From: an uncultured Alistipes sp.
GTDB taxonomy: Bacteria > Bacteroidota > Bacteroidia > Bacteroidales > Rikenellaceae
Direction: 5' to 3'
Assembly: GCA_910586375.1 (NCBI GenBank)
Contig: CAJUIE010000016.1
Span: forward strand, 338-20,920
DNA: 20,583 nt
Part shown: positions 1-7,214 of the stretch, one piece after another
Numbering within the stretch: position 1 is the first letter of the stretch
Layout: every line of letters begins with the position of its first letter
Notes under the pieces: model-generated
What the model was told of the DNA's origin: nothing
What the model saw: the letters and a program-made list of their open reading frames with translations, nothing else
The model's database searches: none
Program-made: the position numbers and the translations under genes

Positions 1-49
1 GGATCATCCCGCGCCATTCGAGTTCTTCGATGAAATTTTTCGTAGCCAT
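1..49 (-). CDS. tyrS: Tyrosine--tRNA ligase, N-terminal fragment (cut by window edge)
   Basis: Only the first 16 codons are inside the window. They read MATKNFIEELEWRGMI, which resembles the conserved opening of bacterial TyrRS (the F-x-E-E-L-x-W-R-G-M pattern). The full enzyme would charge tRNA-Tyr in the cytoplasm. The ATG at 49-47 has an AAGGA-like stretch a few bases upstream. It lies 17 bases after the dnaX stop on the same strand, so co-transcription with dnaX is likely. The call rests on a very short match, and everything past codon 16 is unseen. Confidence 0.7.
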   Translation of the reverse strand, partial: MATKNFIEELEWRGMI

Positions 50-66
50 ATTCTTCCTTTTTTATC

Positions 67-2025
67 TTATTCTATTTCCAAATCGAGCGCCTTGCGCAAC
101 TCGTTTACCAGCGGATTCTTCTCCGTAATGTATTTCACGCGGTCTTCGAGTTTGATGGGACGCGCCGCCCGAATCCGTTCGTTGACCGTGATTTCCAGTT
201 CGATTTTTCCAGTCACCCCCGCCAGTTGCGCGAATTGCGACAACATCGAGGTGCGCATCCGTTGAATCTCGTCGCGCAACTCAGTCGTCGGCACGCTGAT
301 GGCAATCACGTTGTCTCGCAGTTCCATCCGTTCGAACACCTGCACGAACCGCGGACGTCGCTCACGCACCAATTGCATCAGTTTCGGACGAGCCTGCTCC
401 ATCTTCGCCGCACAATCGGGATCGATTTCCGGTTCCACCGGCACTCCCTGCTGGCCGTCCGTCGCCGAGTCGGTCTCCGGTCGCAGGGTCGACTGCGGGG
501 CAAGCAACTCGGACAACGACGTGCCCGAAATCAACGAGCGAGGCCGCAAGGCCGCCACCGGTTCCGCGGAAGCCGAAAGCTCCACAGGTTTCGAAGATTC
601 AGGCACCTCAACAACAGCCGCCGATTCTGGCGAAAGCGATTCCTCGACCGGCTTTTCGGACGGTACAGCAAAAACCGCAACAGCCTCGGGGGTCGGAGTT
701 TCAGCCTGTTCCTGTTTTTCCGGAGAAACCGGACTTTCCGAAACAACCGCTATCGCCGGTTCTTCCGAATCGGTTGACGGAGCAGGAACAGCCGAAGCAT
801 CCGGCACAGCCGAAGTTTCCGGTGCTGCCGACACCACAGAAGCGACCGGAGTAACAGACGCTGCCGGAGCAGCCGCACGGGGCGTGAGAGACGGAAGCGG
901 ATAAGCCTCCGAAGAAGTCAACGCATCATTTTTTTTTTGACCGAGCCCCGCGATTTTCATCAGGCCCAGTTCCACGAGCAGCCGTTGGTTTGACGATAGC
1001 TTTATTCTGCCGTCCACCTCCGTCAGGCATGCGATGGCTCCGAACAGAAATTCTGTAGTGCAAGCCTGCGCTTGCGTGCGGTATCGTTCGAGCAGCGTGC
1101 CGGTCATTTCTATGAGTGTGAGCGTCTCGGGACGTTTGGCCATCAGCAAATCGCGCATGTGGCGGTTGAGTCCCGCCATGAAGGTCTGGCCCGAGAACCC
1201 TTTGGCGAGCACCTCGTCGAAAGCGACAAGCGCCTGCACGTAGTCTCCGGCGAGCAGCATTTGTGTTACACCAAAATAGGTGTCGTAGTCCAGCACGTTG
1301 AGTGTCTGGGCCACGTTGCGGTAGTCGAGCGTTGTGCCGCAGAACGATACGGCTTTGTCGAACATCGACAGCGCATCGCGCATTCCGCCGTCGGCTTTCT
1401 GGGCGATGAGGTTGAGCGACTCTTCGTCGGCCGCGACGCTCTCCGACGAAGCGATGTATTTAAGGTATTCGACCGCATCTTCGACACGGATGCGGTTGAA
1501 GTCGTAGATCTGACAGCGCGAGAGTATCGTGGGGATAATCTTGTGCTTTTCTGTGGTTGCCAGGATGAAGATTGCATGGGCGGGTGGTTCCTCCAGTGTC
1601 TTGAGAAAGGCGTTGAAGGCTGCGGCCGAGAGCATGTGCACCTCGTCGATGATGAAGACCGAGTAGCGCCCCACCTGGGGGATGATGCGGACCTGCTCGA
1701 TGAGTGAGCGGATGTCTTCGACCGAGTTGTTCGAGGCGGCGTCCAGCTCGTGGATATTGAGCGAGCGGCCCTCGTTGAACGAGCGGCAGGATTCACACTC
1801 GTTGCACGCCTCGGCACCTTCGGGGGAGAGGCAGTTGATCGCTTTGGCGAAGATGCGGGCGCAGGTGGTTTTACCCACGCCGCGGGGACCGCAGAAGAGG
1901 TAGGCGTGAGCCAGCTGGCCGCGCTCGATGGCGTTCTTCAGGGTCGATGTGATGTGCTTTTGCCCGACGACCGATGCGAAAGAGGCGGGACGGTATTTGC
2001 GTGCACTGACGATAAATTCGCTCAT
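67..2025 (-). CDS. dnaX: DNA polymerase III subunit gamma/tau (clamp-loader ATPase)
   Basis: This is the clamp-loader motor that helps load the beta clamp onto DNA and, as tau, bridges to the polymerase and helicase. Visible features of the 652-residue product are Walker A GPRGVGKT at 46-53, a four-cysteine zinc module (C65, C74, C77, C80), Walker B-like IIDEVH at 125-130 and the SRC motif at about 169-171. The core ATPase and collar run to about residue 360. An Ala/Pro/Glu/Ser/Val-rich linker follows (about 370-520), then a folded tau-like C-terminal domain (about 530-652). The start at 2025 gives the standard N-terminus (SARKYRPASF). An uninterrupted A10 run covers codons 363-366, exactly at the core/linker border, and both other frames stop within a few codons. 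Its promoter appears to sit in the adjacent repeat. tyrS follows downstream. Confidence 0.97.
   Translation of the reverse strand: MSEFIVSARKYRPASFASVVGQKHITSTLKNAIERGQLAHAYLFCGPRGVGKTTCARIFAKAINCLSPEGAEACNECESCRSFNEGRSLNIHELDAASNNSVEDIRSLIEQVRIIPQVGRYSVFIIDEVHMLSAAAFNAFLKTLEEPPAHAIFILATTEKHKIIPTILSRCQIYDFNRIRVEDAVEYLKYIASSESVAADEESLNLIAQKADGGMRDALSMFDKAVSFCGTTLDYRNVAQTLNVLDYDTYFGVTQMLLAGDYVQALVAFDEVLAKGFSGQTFMAGLNRHMRDLLMAKRPETLTLIEMTGTLLERYRTQAQACTTEFLFGAIACLTEVDGRIKLSSNQRLLVELGLMKIAGLGQKKNDALTSSEAYPLPSLTPRAAAPAASVTPVASVVSAAPETSAVPDASAVPAPSTDSEEPAIAVVSESPVSPEKQEQAETPTPEAVAVFAVPSEKPVEESLSPESAAVVEVPESSKPVELSASAEPVAALRPRSLISGTSLSELLAPQSTLRPETDSATDGQQGVPVEPEIDPDCAAKMEQARPKLMQLVRERRPRFVQVFERMELRDNVIAISVPTTELRDEIQRMRTSMLSQFAQLAGVTGKIELEITVNERIRAARPIKLEDRVKYITEKNPLVNELRKALDLEIE
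929..938 (-). promoter_or_regulatory. Candidate slippage/frameshift site (A10) in dnaX
   Basis: On the coding strand the codons are CAA AAA AAA AAT (Q363 K364 K365 N366), giving ten consecutive A. One extra A, or a -1 shift, gives a third Lys and then TGA, a 366-residue product. One lost A, or a +1 shift, gives Met-Met-Arg and then TGA, a 368-residue product. Either would be a gamma-like protein without the linker and tau domain. Programmed slippage at this part of dnaX is known in E. coli (ribosomal) and Thermus (transcriptional). No strong stimulatory hairpin lies right downstream; a small GCTGC/GCAGC hairpin lies about 60 bases further on. Confidence 0.55.
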
Positions 2026-2032
2026 AGTAGGG

Positions 2033-2040
2033 CAAAGATA
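2033..2040 (-). promoter_or_regulatory. Putative -7 promoter element for dnaX
   Basis: The minus strand reads TATCTTTG, an exact match to the Bacteroidota TAnnTTTG element, with only seven bases between it and the dnaX ATG. Transcripts would be leaderless or nearly so. A TTTG lies 15 bases upstream in the hairpin arm of the adjoining repeat, shorter than the usual 19-21 base spacing, so the -33 element is uncertain. Confidence 0.5.
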
Positions 2041-2100
2041 CGATTAAGCCGAGAGCAAAAAAAGAATTTATTCATTTTTTTGCCGAGGCGCAGTATCTAA
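2033..2100. repeat. Interspersed hairpin repeat, unit 1
   Basis: Imperfect inverted repeat. The outer arms are AGATAC (2036-2041) and GTATCT (2093-2098). The inner hairpin is GCAAAAAAAGAAT (2055-2067), loop TT, then ATTC, one bulged A, and TTTTTTTGC (2070-2083). It shares its flanks (CAAAGATACGATTA on the left, TGCCGAG...GTATCTAAGGC on the right) with the units at 2101-2192 and 8401-8490, while the inner stem differs. Confidence 0.75.
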
Positions 2101-2192
2101 GGCGCAGCCAAAGTACGATTAAGCGAGCGCAAAAGCAAACGAAGTTTGTATTTTGCCGAGCGGGAGTATCTAAGGCGCAGCCAAAGTACGAT
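2101..2192. repeat. Interspersed hairpin repeat, unit 2 (tandem with unit 1)
   Basis: Same flanks as unit 1. GGCGCAGCCAAAGTACGAT occurs at 2101-2119 and again at 2174-2192, bracketing the hairpin. Inner hairpin: GCAAAA g CAAAC (2129-2140), loop GAA, GTTTG ta TTTTGC (2144-2156). The right part CCGAGCGGGAGTATCTAAGG (2156-2175) is repeated exactly at 8454-8473. Confidence 0.75.
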
Positions 2193-2378
2193 ATTCGGGT
2201 GTTTCGGCTCGCACCGGCAAAGTCTCTTCGGTGACCTGACAGACTGCTAAATTGACACGCGGCTGCGTCGAATTGTCGCTCTGTGCGTGCCAAATACTGA
2301 CACTGTGACGGGTTGCAGAACGTGGCAGGCCATTTGCGGGAAAAGAACAGGTAACGTGCAAACAAAACCTATTGGATT
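2193..2378 (+). promoter_or_regulatory. clpB leader with repeated TGACA motifs
   Basis: No gene is seen here. TGACA occurs at 2237-2241, 2253-2257 and 2298-2302, with the related TGACG at 2306-2310. No TAnnTTTG element is visible on the plus strand, and no clear Shine-Dalgarno precedes the ATG at 2379; the sequence before the start is A-rich, as is common in Bacteroidota. The repeated motif could be a stress-regulator site, but that is inference. Confidence 0.3.
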
Positions 2379-4976
2379 ATGAATATCAACACACTGACCA
2401 TCAAGGCGCAGGAAGCGCTCCAGGCGGCGCTTTCGCTGGCGCGCGAGCGGGGGCAGCAGGCTGTCGAGCCGCTTCATCTGTTATCGGTCCTCGTCCGTGA
2501 GGACGATTCGCTGGCGGCATTTCTCCTGGGTCGCGTCGGCGTCAACGTACGCGGTCTGCGCGACGAAGCGGGCCGCGCTGTCGACGCACTGCCCCGTGTG
2601 GAGGGTAGCGGCGAACAGTTCTTCTCGCAGGACGTCACGCGAACGATCCAGAAAGCCGTCGACTTTACCAAAACGTTTGGCGACAAATACGCCTCGGTCG
2701 AGCACCTGCTGCTGGGCCTTGTTGCTGAACGCGGCGCGGCTGCCGACTTGCTGAAACGCAGCGGTGTCACCGAAAAGGAGCTCATCGAAGCCATTCGTAC
2801 CTTCCGCAAAGGGGCGACGGTCGATTCGCCGACCTCCGAACAGCAGTTCGACGCGCTGGGTAAGTATGCCGTCAACCTCAACGAGCAGGCGCGTGCTGGC
2901 AAACTCGACCCCGTGATCGGTCGCGACGAGGAGATCCGCCGGGTGTTGCAAATCCTCTCGCGCCGCACGAAGAACAACCCCATTCTCGTGGGCGAAGCGG
3001 GCGTGGGCAAGACGGCCATTGCCGAGGGCATCGCGCGCCGGATCATCGACGGTGACGTGCCGGAAAACTTAAAGAATAAGTCGATTTATTCGCTCGATAT
3101 GGGGGCTCTGATTGCCGGGGCGAAGTATCAGGGCGAGTTCGAGGAGCGGTTGAAGGCTGTCGTGCAGGAGGTTGTGCAGAGCGAGGGAGAAATCCTCCTG
3201 TTTATCGATGAAATCCACACGTTGGTCGGCGCCGGCAAGTCGTCGGGAGCGATGGACGCGGCCAACATCCTCAAACCGGCCCTGGCGCGCGGCGAACTGC
3301 GCACCATCGGTGCCACGACGCTCGACGAGTTTCAGAAATATTTCGAGCAGGACAAGGCGCTCGAACGCCGCTTCCAGAAGGTGATGGTCGACGAACCGAC
3401 GCGCGAAGACGCCATATCGATCCTGCGCGGCCTGAAGGAGCGCTACGAAAACCACCACCAGGTGCGTATCAAGGACGAGGCCATCATTGCAGCCGTCGAC
3501 CTCTCGACGCGCTATATTACCTCCCGTCATTTGCCGGATAAGGCGATTGACCTGGTGGACGAGGCAGCTTCGCGGTTGCGGCTGGAGATGAACTCCGTGC
3601 CCGAGGAGATCGATACGCTTGATCGCCGCGTTCGCCAGCTCGAAATCGAGCGCGAAGCTATCCGCCGCGAAAAGGACAAAGAGCGTGTCGCCGGGCTCAC
3701 CAGGGAGATTGAGGAGCTCAAATCGCGCCATGCGGCGATGCGCGCCAAGTGGCAGGGGCAGCGCGACCTGCTGCGCAAGATTCAGGATAATAAGGAGAAA
3801 ATCGAACGTCTTGACGTCGAGGCACGTCAGGCTGAGCGCGAGGGCGACTACGGCCGGGTGGCCGAAATCCGCTACGGCAAGATTCAGGAGGCAGAGAAGG
3901 AGATCGCGGCCTTCGAGGAGGAGTACAAACTCGCTTCGGCGGGTGGTTCGATGATCAAGGAGGAGGTCGACGCCGAGGACGTGGCTGAGGTGGTGTCGCG
4001 CTGGACGGGCATTCCCGTTACGCGGATGTTGGCTTCGGAACGCGAAAAATTGCTCCACATGGAGGCCGAATTGCACAAGCGTGTAGTGGGCCAGGAGCAG
4101 GCCATAGCGGCGATTTCCGATGCCGTGCGTCGCTCGCGGGCGGGACTCAACGACCCGCGCAAGCCAATCGGTTCGTTCATCTTCCTCGGTACGACGGGCG
4201 TGGGCAAGACCGAATTGGCTAAGGCCCTGGCCGAGTTTCTGTTCAACGACGACCAGATGCTCACGCGCATCGATATGAGTGAGTATCAGGAGCGCCACAG
4301 CGTCTCGCGTCTGGTCGGAGCGCCTCCGGGATACGTGGGTTATGACGAGGGCGGCCAACTGACCGAAGCCGTGCGGCGCAAGCCCTATTCGGTGGTGCTG
4401 TTGGACGAGATCGAAAAGGCCCATCCCGACGTTTTCAACATCCTGCTGCAAGTGCTCGACGACGGTCGTCTGACCGACAACAAGGGGCGTACGGTCGATT
4501 TTCGCAATACGATCGTCATCATGACCTCGAATATGGGAGCACAGATCATCCAGGAGCGCTTTGCGGCGGCATCCAACGGCAAGCGGCTCGACCCCGAAAC
4601 AGTGGCCAGGACGCGCGACGAAGTGGTCGACCTCTTGAAACAGCACCTCAAGCCGGAGTTTCTGAACCGCATCGACGAAATCGTGATGTTCGAACCGTTG
4701 ACGCACGACGATATCCGCCGCATCGTTGACATTCAGTTAGGCTCCGTGCGCAAGATGCTCTCCGAAAACGGTATCGTGCTGGAGTATACCGAGGCCGCAC
4801 GCGATTGGATCGCTACGGCCGGCTTTGATCCGCTTTATGGTGCACGACCTGTTAAACGGACGATCCAGCGTTACGTGGTCAACGACCTTTCGAAGCGGAT
4901 TCTGGCCGGTGATATCGACCGCTCAAAACCCATCCGCATCGACGCTTCGGCCGACGGGCTGACATTCGAGAATTAG
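2379..4976 (+). CDS. clpB: ATP-dependent disaggregase ClpB (Hsp100)
   Basis: This is a cytoplasmic hexameric AAA+ unfoldase that pulls polypeptides out of aggregates together with DnaK/DnaJ/GrpE. The 865-residue product has the full ClpB order: N-domain (1-145), AAA1 with Walker A GEAGVGKT at 205-212, pore-loop Y250 in AGAKYQGEFEERL, and Walker B FIDEIH at 275-280; a long coiled-coil middle domain (about 405-525) that separates ClpB from ClpA; and AAA2 with Walker A GTTGVGKT at 604-611, pore motif GYVGYDEGG near 651-659, Walker B LLDEIE at 674-679 and sensor-2 GAR at 821-823. No LGF/IGF-type ClpP-binding loop is apparent, as expected for a disaggregase. Length is typical. The gene is monocistronic and ends in a terminator shared with the convergent folA. 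Confidence 0.97.
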   Translation: MNINTLTIKAQEALQAALSLARERGQQAVEPLHLLSVLVREDDSLAAFLLGRVGVNVRGLRDEAGRAVDALPRVEGSGEQFFSQDVTRTIQKAVDFTKTFGDKYASVEHLLLGLVAERGAAADLLKRSGVTEKELIEAIRTFRKGATVDSPTSEQQFDALGKYAVNLNEQARAGKLDPVIGRDEEIRRVLQILSRRTKNNPILVGEAGVGKTAIAEGIARRIIDGDVPENLKNKSIYSLDMGALIAGAKYQGEFEERLKAVVQEVVQSEGEILLFIDEIHTLVGAGKSSGAMDAANILKPALARGELRTIGATTLDEFQKYFEQDKALERRFQKVMVDEPTREDAISILRGLKERYENHHQVRIKDEAIIAAVDLSTRYITSRHLPDKAIDLVDEAASRLRLEMNSVPEEIDTLDRRVRQLEIEREAIRREKDKERVAGLTREIEELKSRHAAMRAKWQGQRDLLRKIQDNKEKIERLDVEARQAEREGDYGRVAEIRYGKIQEAEKEIAAFEEEYKLASAGGSMIKEEVDAEDVAEVVSRWTGIPVTRMLASEREKLLHMEAELHKRVVGQEQAIAAISDAVRRSRAGLNDPRKPIGSFIFLGTTGVGKTELAKALAEFLFNDDQMLTRIDMSEYQERHSVSRLVGAPPGYVGYDEGGQLTEAVRRKPYSVVLLDEIEKAHPDVFNILLQVLDDGRLTDNKGRTVDFRNTIVIMTSNMGAQIIQERFAAASNGKRLDPETVARTRDEVVDLLKQHLKPEFLNRIDEIVMFEPLTHDDIRRIVDIQLGSVRKMLSENGIVLEYTEAARDWIATAGFDPLYGARPVKRTIQRYVVNDLSKRILAGDIDRSKPIRIDASADGLTFEN

Positions 4977-5001
4977 GAAAGGCCCCCCCCCTTGTTTGCA
5001 G

Positions 5002-5028
5002 CCCCGGCAGATACTCTGCCGGGGTTTT
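5002..5028. terminator. Bidirectional intrinsic terminator between clpB and folA
   Basis: Perfect 9-bp GC stem CCCCGGCAG (5002-5010) / CTGCCGGGG (5016-5024), loop ATACT, then TTTT on the plus strand. The last two T of that tract belong to the folA stop codon (5027-5029, TAA on the minus strand), so the hairpin lies immediately beyond folA. A C9 run (4983-4991) sits between the clpB stop and the hairpin. Confidence 0.85.
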
Positions 5029-5506
5029 AGCGTCGCTCCCAGGTCTCGAAGATGAAGGGGTAGGGGTAGTCGGCTCCGCGCTCAAACCGTTCAGAGCGGG
5101 CGAGTCGCCACTCGGCTTCGTGCCACTCAGGAAATCGGGTGTCGCCCTCGTAGGGGTGTTCTATGCGTGTGAGGTAGAACCGGTCGGCTAAGGGGAGTGC
5201 TTCGGCGTAGATCTGCGCTCCTCCAATGATGAATACCTCTTCGGTCGGTTCGAAAAGTGCCAATGCTTCGTCCAGCGAGTGGACCACGTCGCAGCCTTCT
5301 GGTTCGATTTGCTGGTGTGTGATGACTACATTGCGTCGGTTAGGCAGCGGATGTCCGAGCGAATCGAATGTTCTGCGGCCCATGACCACCGGATGACCCG
5401 TCGTCAGGGTTTTAAAATGCAGCAAATCCTCGCGGATATGCCACAGCAATGCGTTTTTATCGCCTATCACGCCGTTTTCGGCTACGGCAACTATAATGGA
5501 AATCAT
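5027..5506 (-). CDS. folA: Dihydrofolate reductase
   Basis: Reduces dihydrofolate to tetrahydrofolate with NADPH in the cytoplasm, recycling the dihydrofolate made by the ThyA reaction next door. The 159-residue product starts MISIIVAVAENGVIG. The acidic residue of the active site is D27 (IREDL), F31 follows, the NADPH-binding MGRRTFDSLG lies at 42-51, and an IIGGAQIYAEAL segment precedes the C-terminal strand. The usual LPW motif reads LLW (20-22). The reading frame is open 16 codons further upstream to 5554, but those codons cover a GC hairpin and look noncoding, so the start at 5506 is chosen. It follows thyA by 69 bases on the same strand and is the last gene of the run. Confidence 0.95.
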   Translation of the reverse strand: MISIIVAVAENGVIGDKNALLWHIREDLLHFKTLTTGHPVVMGRRTFDSLGHPLPNRRNVVITHQQIEPEGCDVVHSLDEALALFEPTEEVFIIGGAQIYAEALPLADRFYLTRIEHPYEGDTRFPEWHEAEWRLARSERFERGADYPYPFIFETWERR

Positions 5507-5530
5507 GATTGCGTGTCTGCTTTCTGGGTT

Positions 5531-5552
5531 GCGGCCGCAGCCTGCGGTCCGC
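5531..5552. repeat. GC-rich hairpin between thyA and folA
   Basis: GCGG-CCGCA (5531-5539), loop GCC, TGCGG-t-CCGC (5543-5552): a 9-bp stem with one bulged T. There is no T tract, so it is not a classical terminator. It could be a processing or attenuation signal in the thyA-folA transcript. It shares the nonamer GCCGCAGCC with sites at 17659 and 20532. Confidence 0.5.
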
Positions 5553-5575
5553 ATGTTCTTATAAGCTGATGAATA

Positions 5576-6469
5576 TCAGAACGACAGTGGAGCCTTGATG
5601 GCCGGCCAGGGATCGTAGTCTTCGAGGGCAAAGTCGTCGTAGTGGAAGTCGAAGATCGACTTCACGGCAGGGTTGAGCTTCATCCGGGGCAGGGGGCGCG
5701 GTTCGCGGGCGAGCTGTTCGTCGACTTGCTCCGTGTGGTTGAGGTAGAGGTGCGCGTCGCCTAATGTGTGGATGAATTCGCCGGGTTCGAGTCCACATAT
5801 CTGGGCCATCATCATGGTCAGCAGGGCGTATGACGCGATGTTGAACGGTACCCCGAGGAACGTGTCGGCGCTTCGCTGGTAGAGCTGGCATGAGAGGCGT
5901 CCTTGGGCCACGTAGAACTGAAACAGCACGTGACAGGGCGGCAGCGCCATGTCTTCCACTTCAGCGACGTTCCATGCCGAGACCACGATGCGGCGCGATT
6001 CGGGATTCGTCCGGATCAACTCTGCGGCCTGCGCAATCTGGTCGATTGTCTCTCCGCCGGGGCGGGGCCATGAACGCCATTGGTAGCCGTAGACGTGGTT
6101 CAGGTCGCCGTAGCGGTAGCCTTTGATGGGTGAGGTTTGCCCTGCCGCTGCAAGGAACGCTTCGCGCTCCAGAGGCCGAATGTTTTGCGCGGTACACAGT
6201 TCGCCATAGTAGCGGAAAGCGTCGCTGTCCCAGATATGCACGCCGTTTTCGACCAGATAGGCGATGTTTGTCTCGCCGCGTAAAAACCAGAGCAGCTCGT
6301 GAATCACCCCTTTCAGAAAGACCTTTTTGGTGGTCAGTAGTGGGAAGCCCTTTTGCAGGTCGAAACGCATCTGGTGACCGAAGATGCTCCGGGTCCCGGT
6401 GCCGGTTCGGTCGCCGCGCATGATGCCTTCGGTCGAGATGCGGCGTAGCAGGTCGAGGTATTGTTTCAT
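5576..6469 (-). CDS. thyA: Thymidylate synthase
   Basis: Converts dUMP plus methylene-tetrahydrofolate to dTMP plus dihydrofolate. The 297-residue product opens MKQYLDLLRRISTEG. It has the dUMP-phosphate arginine in GDRTGTGT (19-26), the catalytic cysteine C179 in ALPPCH, the RSADTFLGVPFNIASYA block (199-215) and the terminal KAPLSF. An insertion of roughly 30 residues near 90-125 makes it longer than the 264-residue E. coli enzyme; similar insertions occur in other bacterial ThyA. The frame extends upstream to 6922, but that part lies over lpxH; the ATG at 6469 matches family N-termini. It overlaps the lpxH stop by four bases (ATGA), which suggests translational coupling. Confidence 0.96.
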   Translation of the reverse strand: MKQYLDLLRRISTEGIMRGDRTGTGTRSIFGHQMRFDLQKGFPLLTTKKVFLKGVIHELLWFLRGETNIAYLVENGVHIWDSDAFRYYGELCTAQNIRPLEREAFLAAAGQTSPIKGYRYGDLNHVYGYQWRSWPRPGGETIDQIAQAAELIRTNPESRRIVVSAWNVAEVEDMALPPCHVLFQFYVAQGRLSCQLYQRSADTFLGVPFNIASYALLTMMMAQICGLEPGEFIHTLGDAHLYLNHTEQVDEQLAREPRPLPRMKLNPAVKSIFDFHYDDFALEDYDPWPAIKAPLSF

Positions 6470-7209
6470 TTGTCGAATCGTTCGAGAGTGAGGCTGCCCG
6501 TATCGTTGAGCACGGCATAGGTCGGGGCCGTGTCCCAGGCTCCCATGTGTACCGTGTGGAGCCCCTCTTCGCGGTAGTCGCGGGCTATGTGCATGTGGCC
6601 GAAGACGAAGTGATCGACGTGGTGCGAGGCGGCGTAATTGCGGGCGTAGCGGATCAGAGGCTCGGTGTGTTTTTCGTCGAGAGCTTCCTCCGTGCCGTGC
6701 GCCTTGCGCGACTTGCCGCTCCACCAGCGGCCGAACTTCATGGCCAAGTCGGGGTGCACGCCCCACGAAAAGAGCCATCGCAGCACTCGCGAGCGGAACA
6801 CGCCGTTCATCAGACGCAGCAGGGGCCGTCCTTCGATCTGCATGTTGTCCCCATGGGCCACGAAGAGCTGCTGTCCGGCCAGCGTCAGCAGCTGTGGTGC
6901 GGTGTAGATTTCCATGCCGCATTCACGGGAGAGGTAGTCGCCCACCCACATATCATGGTTGCCTGTAAGCAGAACCACCCGAATGCCCCGATCAGTCAGT
7001 TCGGCAATCTTGCCCAACGTCCGCACGAACCCCTGCGGCACCACGTGCCGATATTCGAACCAGAAATCGAAGATGTCGCCCACGAGAAAGATCGCTTCTG
7101 CATCGTGTGCTGCGTAGTCGAGCCAGGCTACAAACCGCTGCTCAACGGCGCGGGCCGTCGCCGCGTCGTCGCTTCCTAAATGGACGTCGGATGCGAAGTA
7201 AACGGACAT
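6466..7209 (-). CDS. lpxH: UDP-2,3-diacylglucosamine diphosphatase (LpxH type)
   Basis: Calcineurin-like metallophosphoesterase, predicted to cleave UDP-2,3-diacylglucosamine to lipid X and UMP in the lipid A pathway at the inner-membrane surface. The 247-residue product has all five metal motifs: D8-x-H10, GDIFDFW at 44-50, GNHD at 83-86, HGD at 119-121 and GHMH at 204-207. Hydrophobic and Arg-rich helices at about 130-170 fit the LpxH lipid-binding cap. It begins five bases after the upstream lipoprotein gene and overlaps thyA at its end. The family also contains other phosphoesterases, so the exact substrate is inferred from cap, length and lineage. Confidence 0.85.
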   Translation of the reverse strand: MSVYFASDVHLGSDDAATARAVEQRFVAWLDYAAHDAEAIFLVGDIFDFWFEYRHVVPQGFVRTLGKIAELTDRGIRVVLLTGNHDMWVGDYLSRECGMEIYTAPQLLTLAGQQLFVAHGDNMQIEGRPLLRLMNGVFRSRVLRWLFSWGVHPDLAMKFGRWWSGKSRKAHGTEEALDEKHTEPLIRYARNYAASHHVDHFVFGHMHIARDYREEGLHTVHMGAWDTAPTYAVLNDTGSLTLERFDK

Positions 7210-7214
7210 TTTGT

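Noticed and set aside
226..904. Long plus-strand frames opposite the dnaX linker
   Set aside because: They are Ser/Thr/Gly- or Arg-rich translations of the low-complexity tau linker, with no start signal or domain.
2033..2192. CRISPR array from the tandem repeats
   Set aside because: There are only two adjacent units, they are themselves inverted repeats with conserved interiors, and there are no unique spacers of constant length.
3069..4706. A 545-codon open frame antisense to clpB
   Set aside because: It is a mirror of the highly biased GC-rich clpB codons. It has no recognisable domain, and clpB on the other strand is unmistakable.
4983..4991. C9 run here and C10 run at 16513-16522 as phase-variation tracts
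   Set aside because: Both lie between or just after stop codons of housekeeping genes and not in a promoter spacer or reading frame, so switching is unlikely. They may be length-variable but without obvious effect.
5507..5554. Upstream ATG adding 16 residues to folA
   Set aside because: The added residues cover the GC hairpin and do not match DHFR N-termini. MISIIVAVAENGVIG is the standard start.
6470..6922. A 151-codon N-terminal extension of thyA
   Set aside because: It overlaps lpxH in another frame, is Arg/Pro/His-rich and has no family similarity. ThyA proteins start at the MKQYLDLL position.
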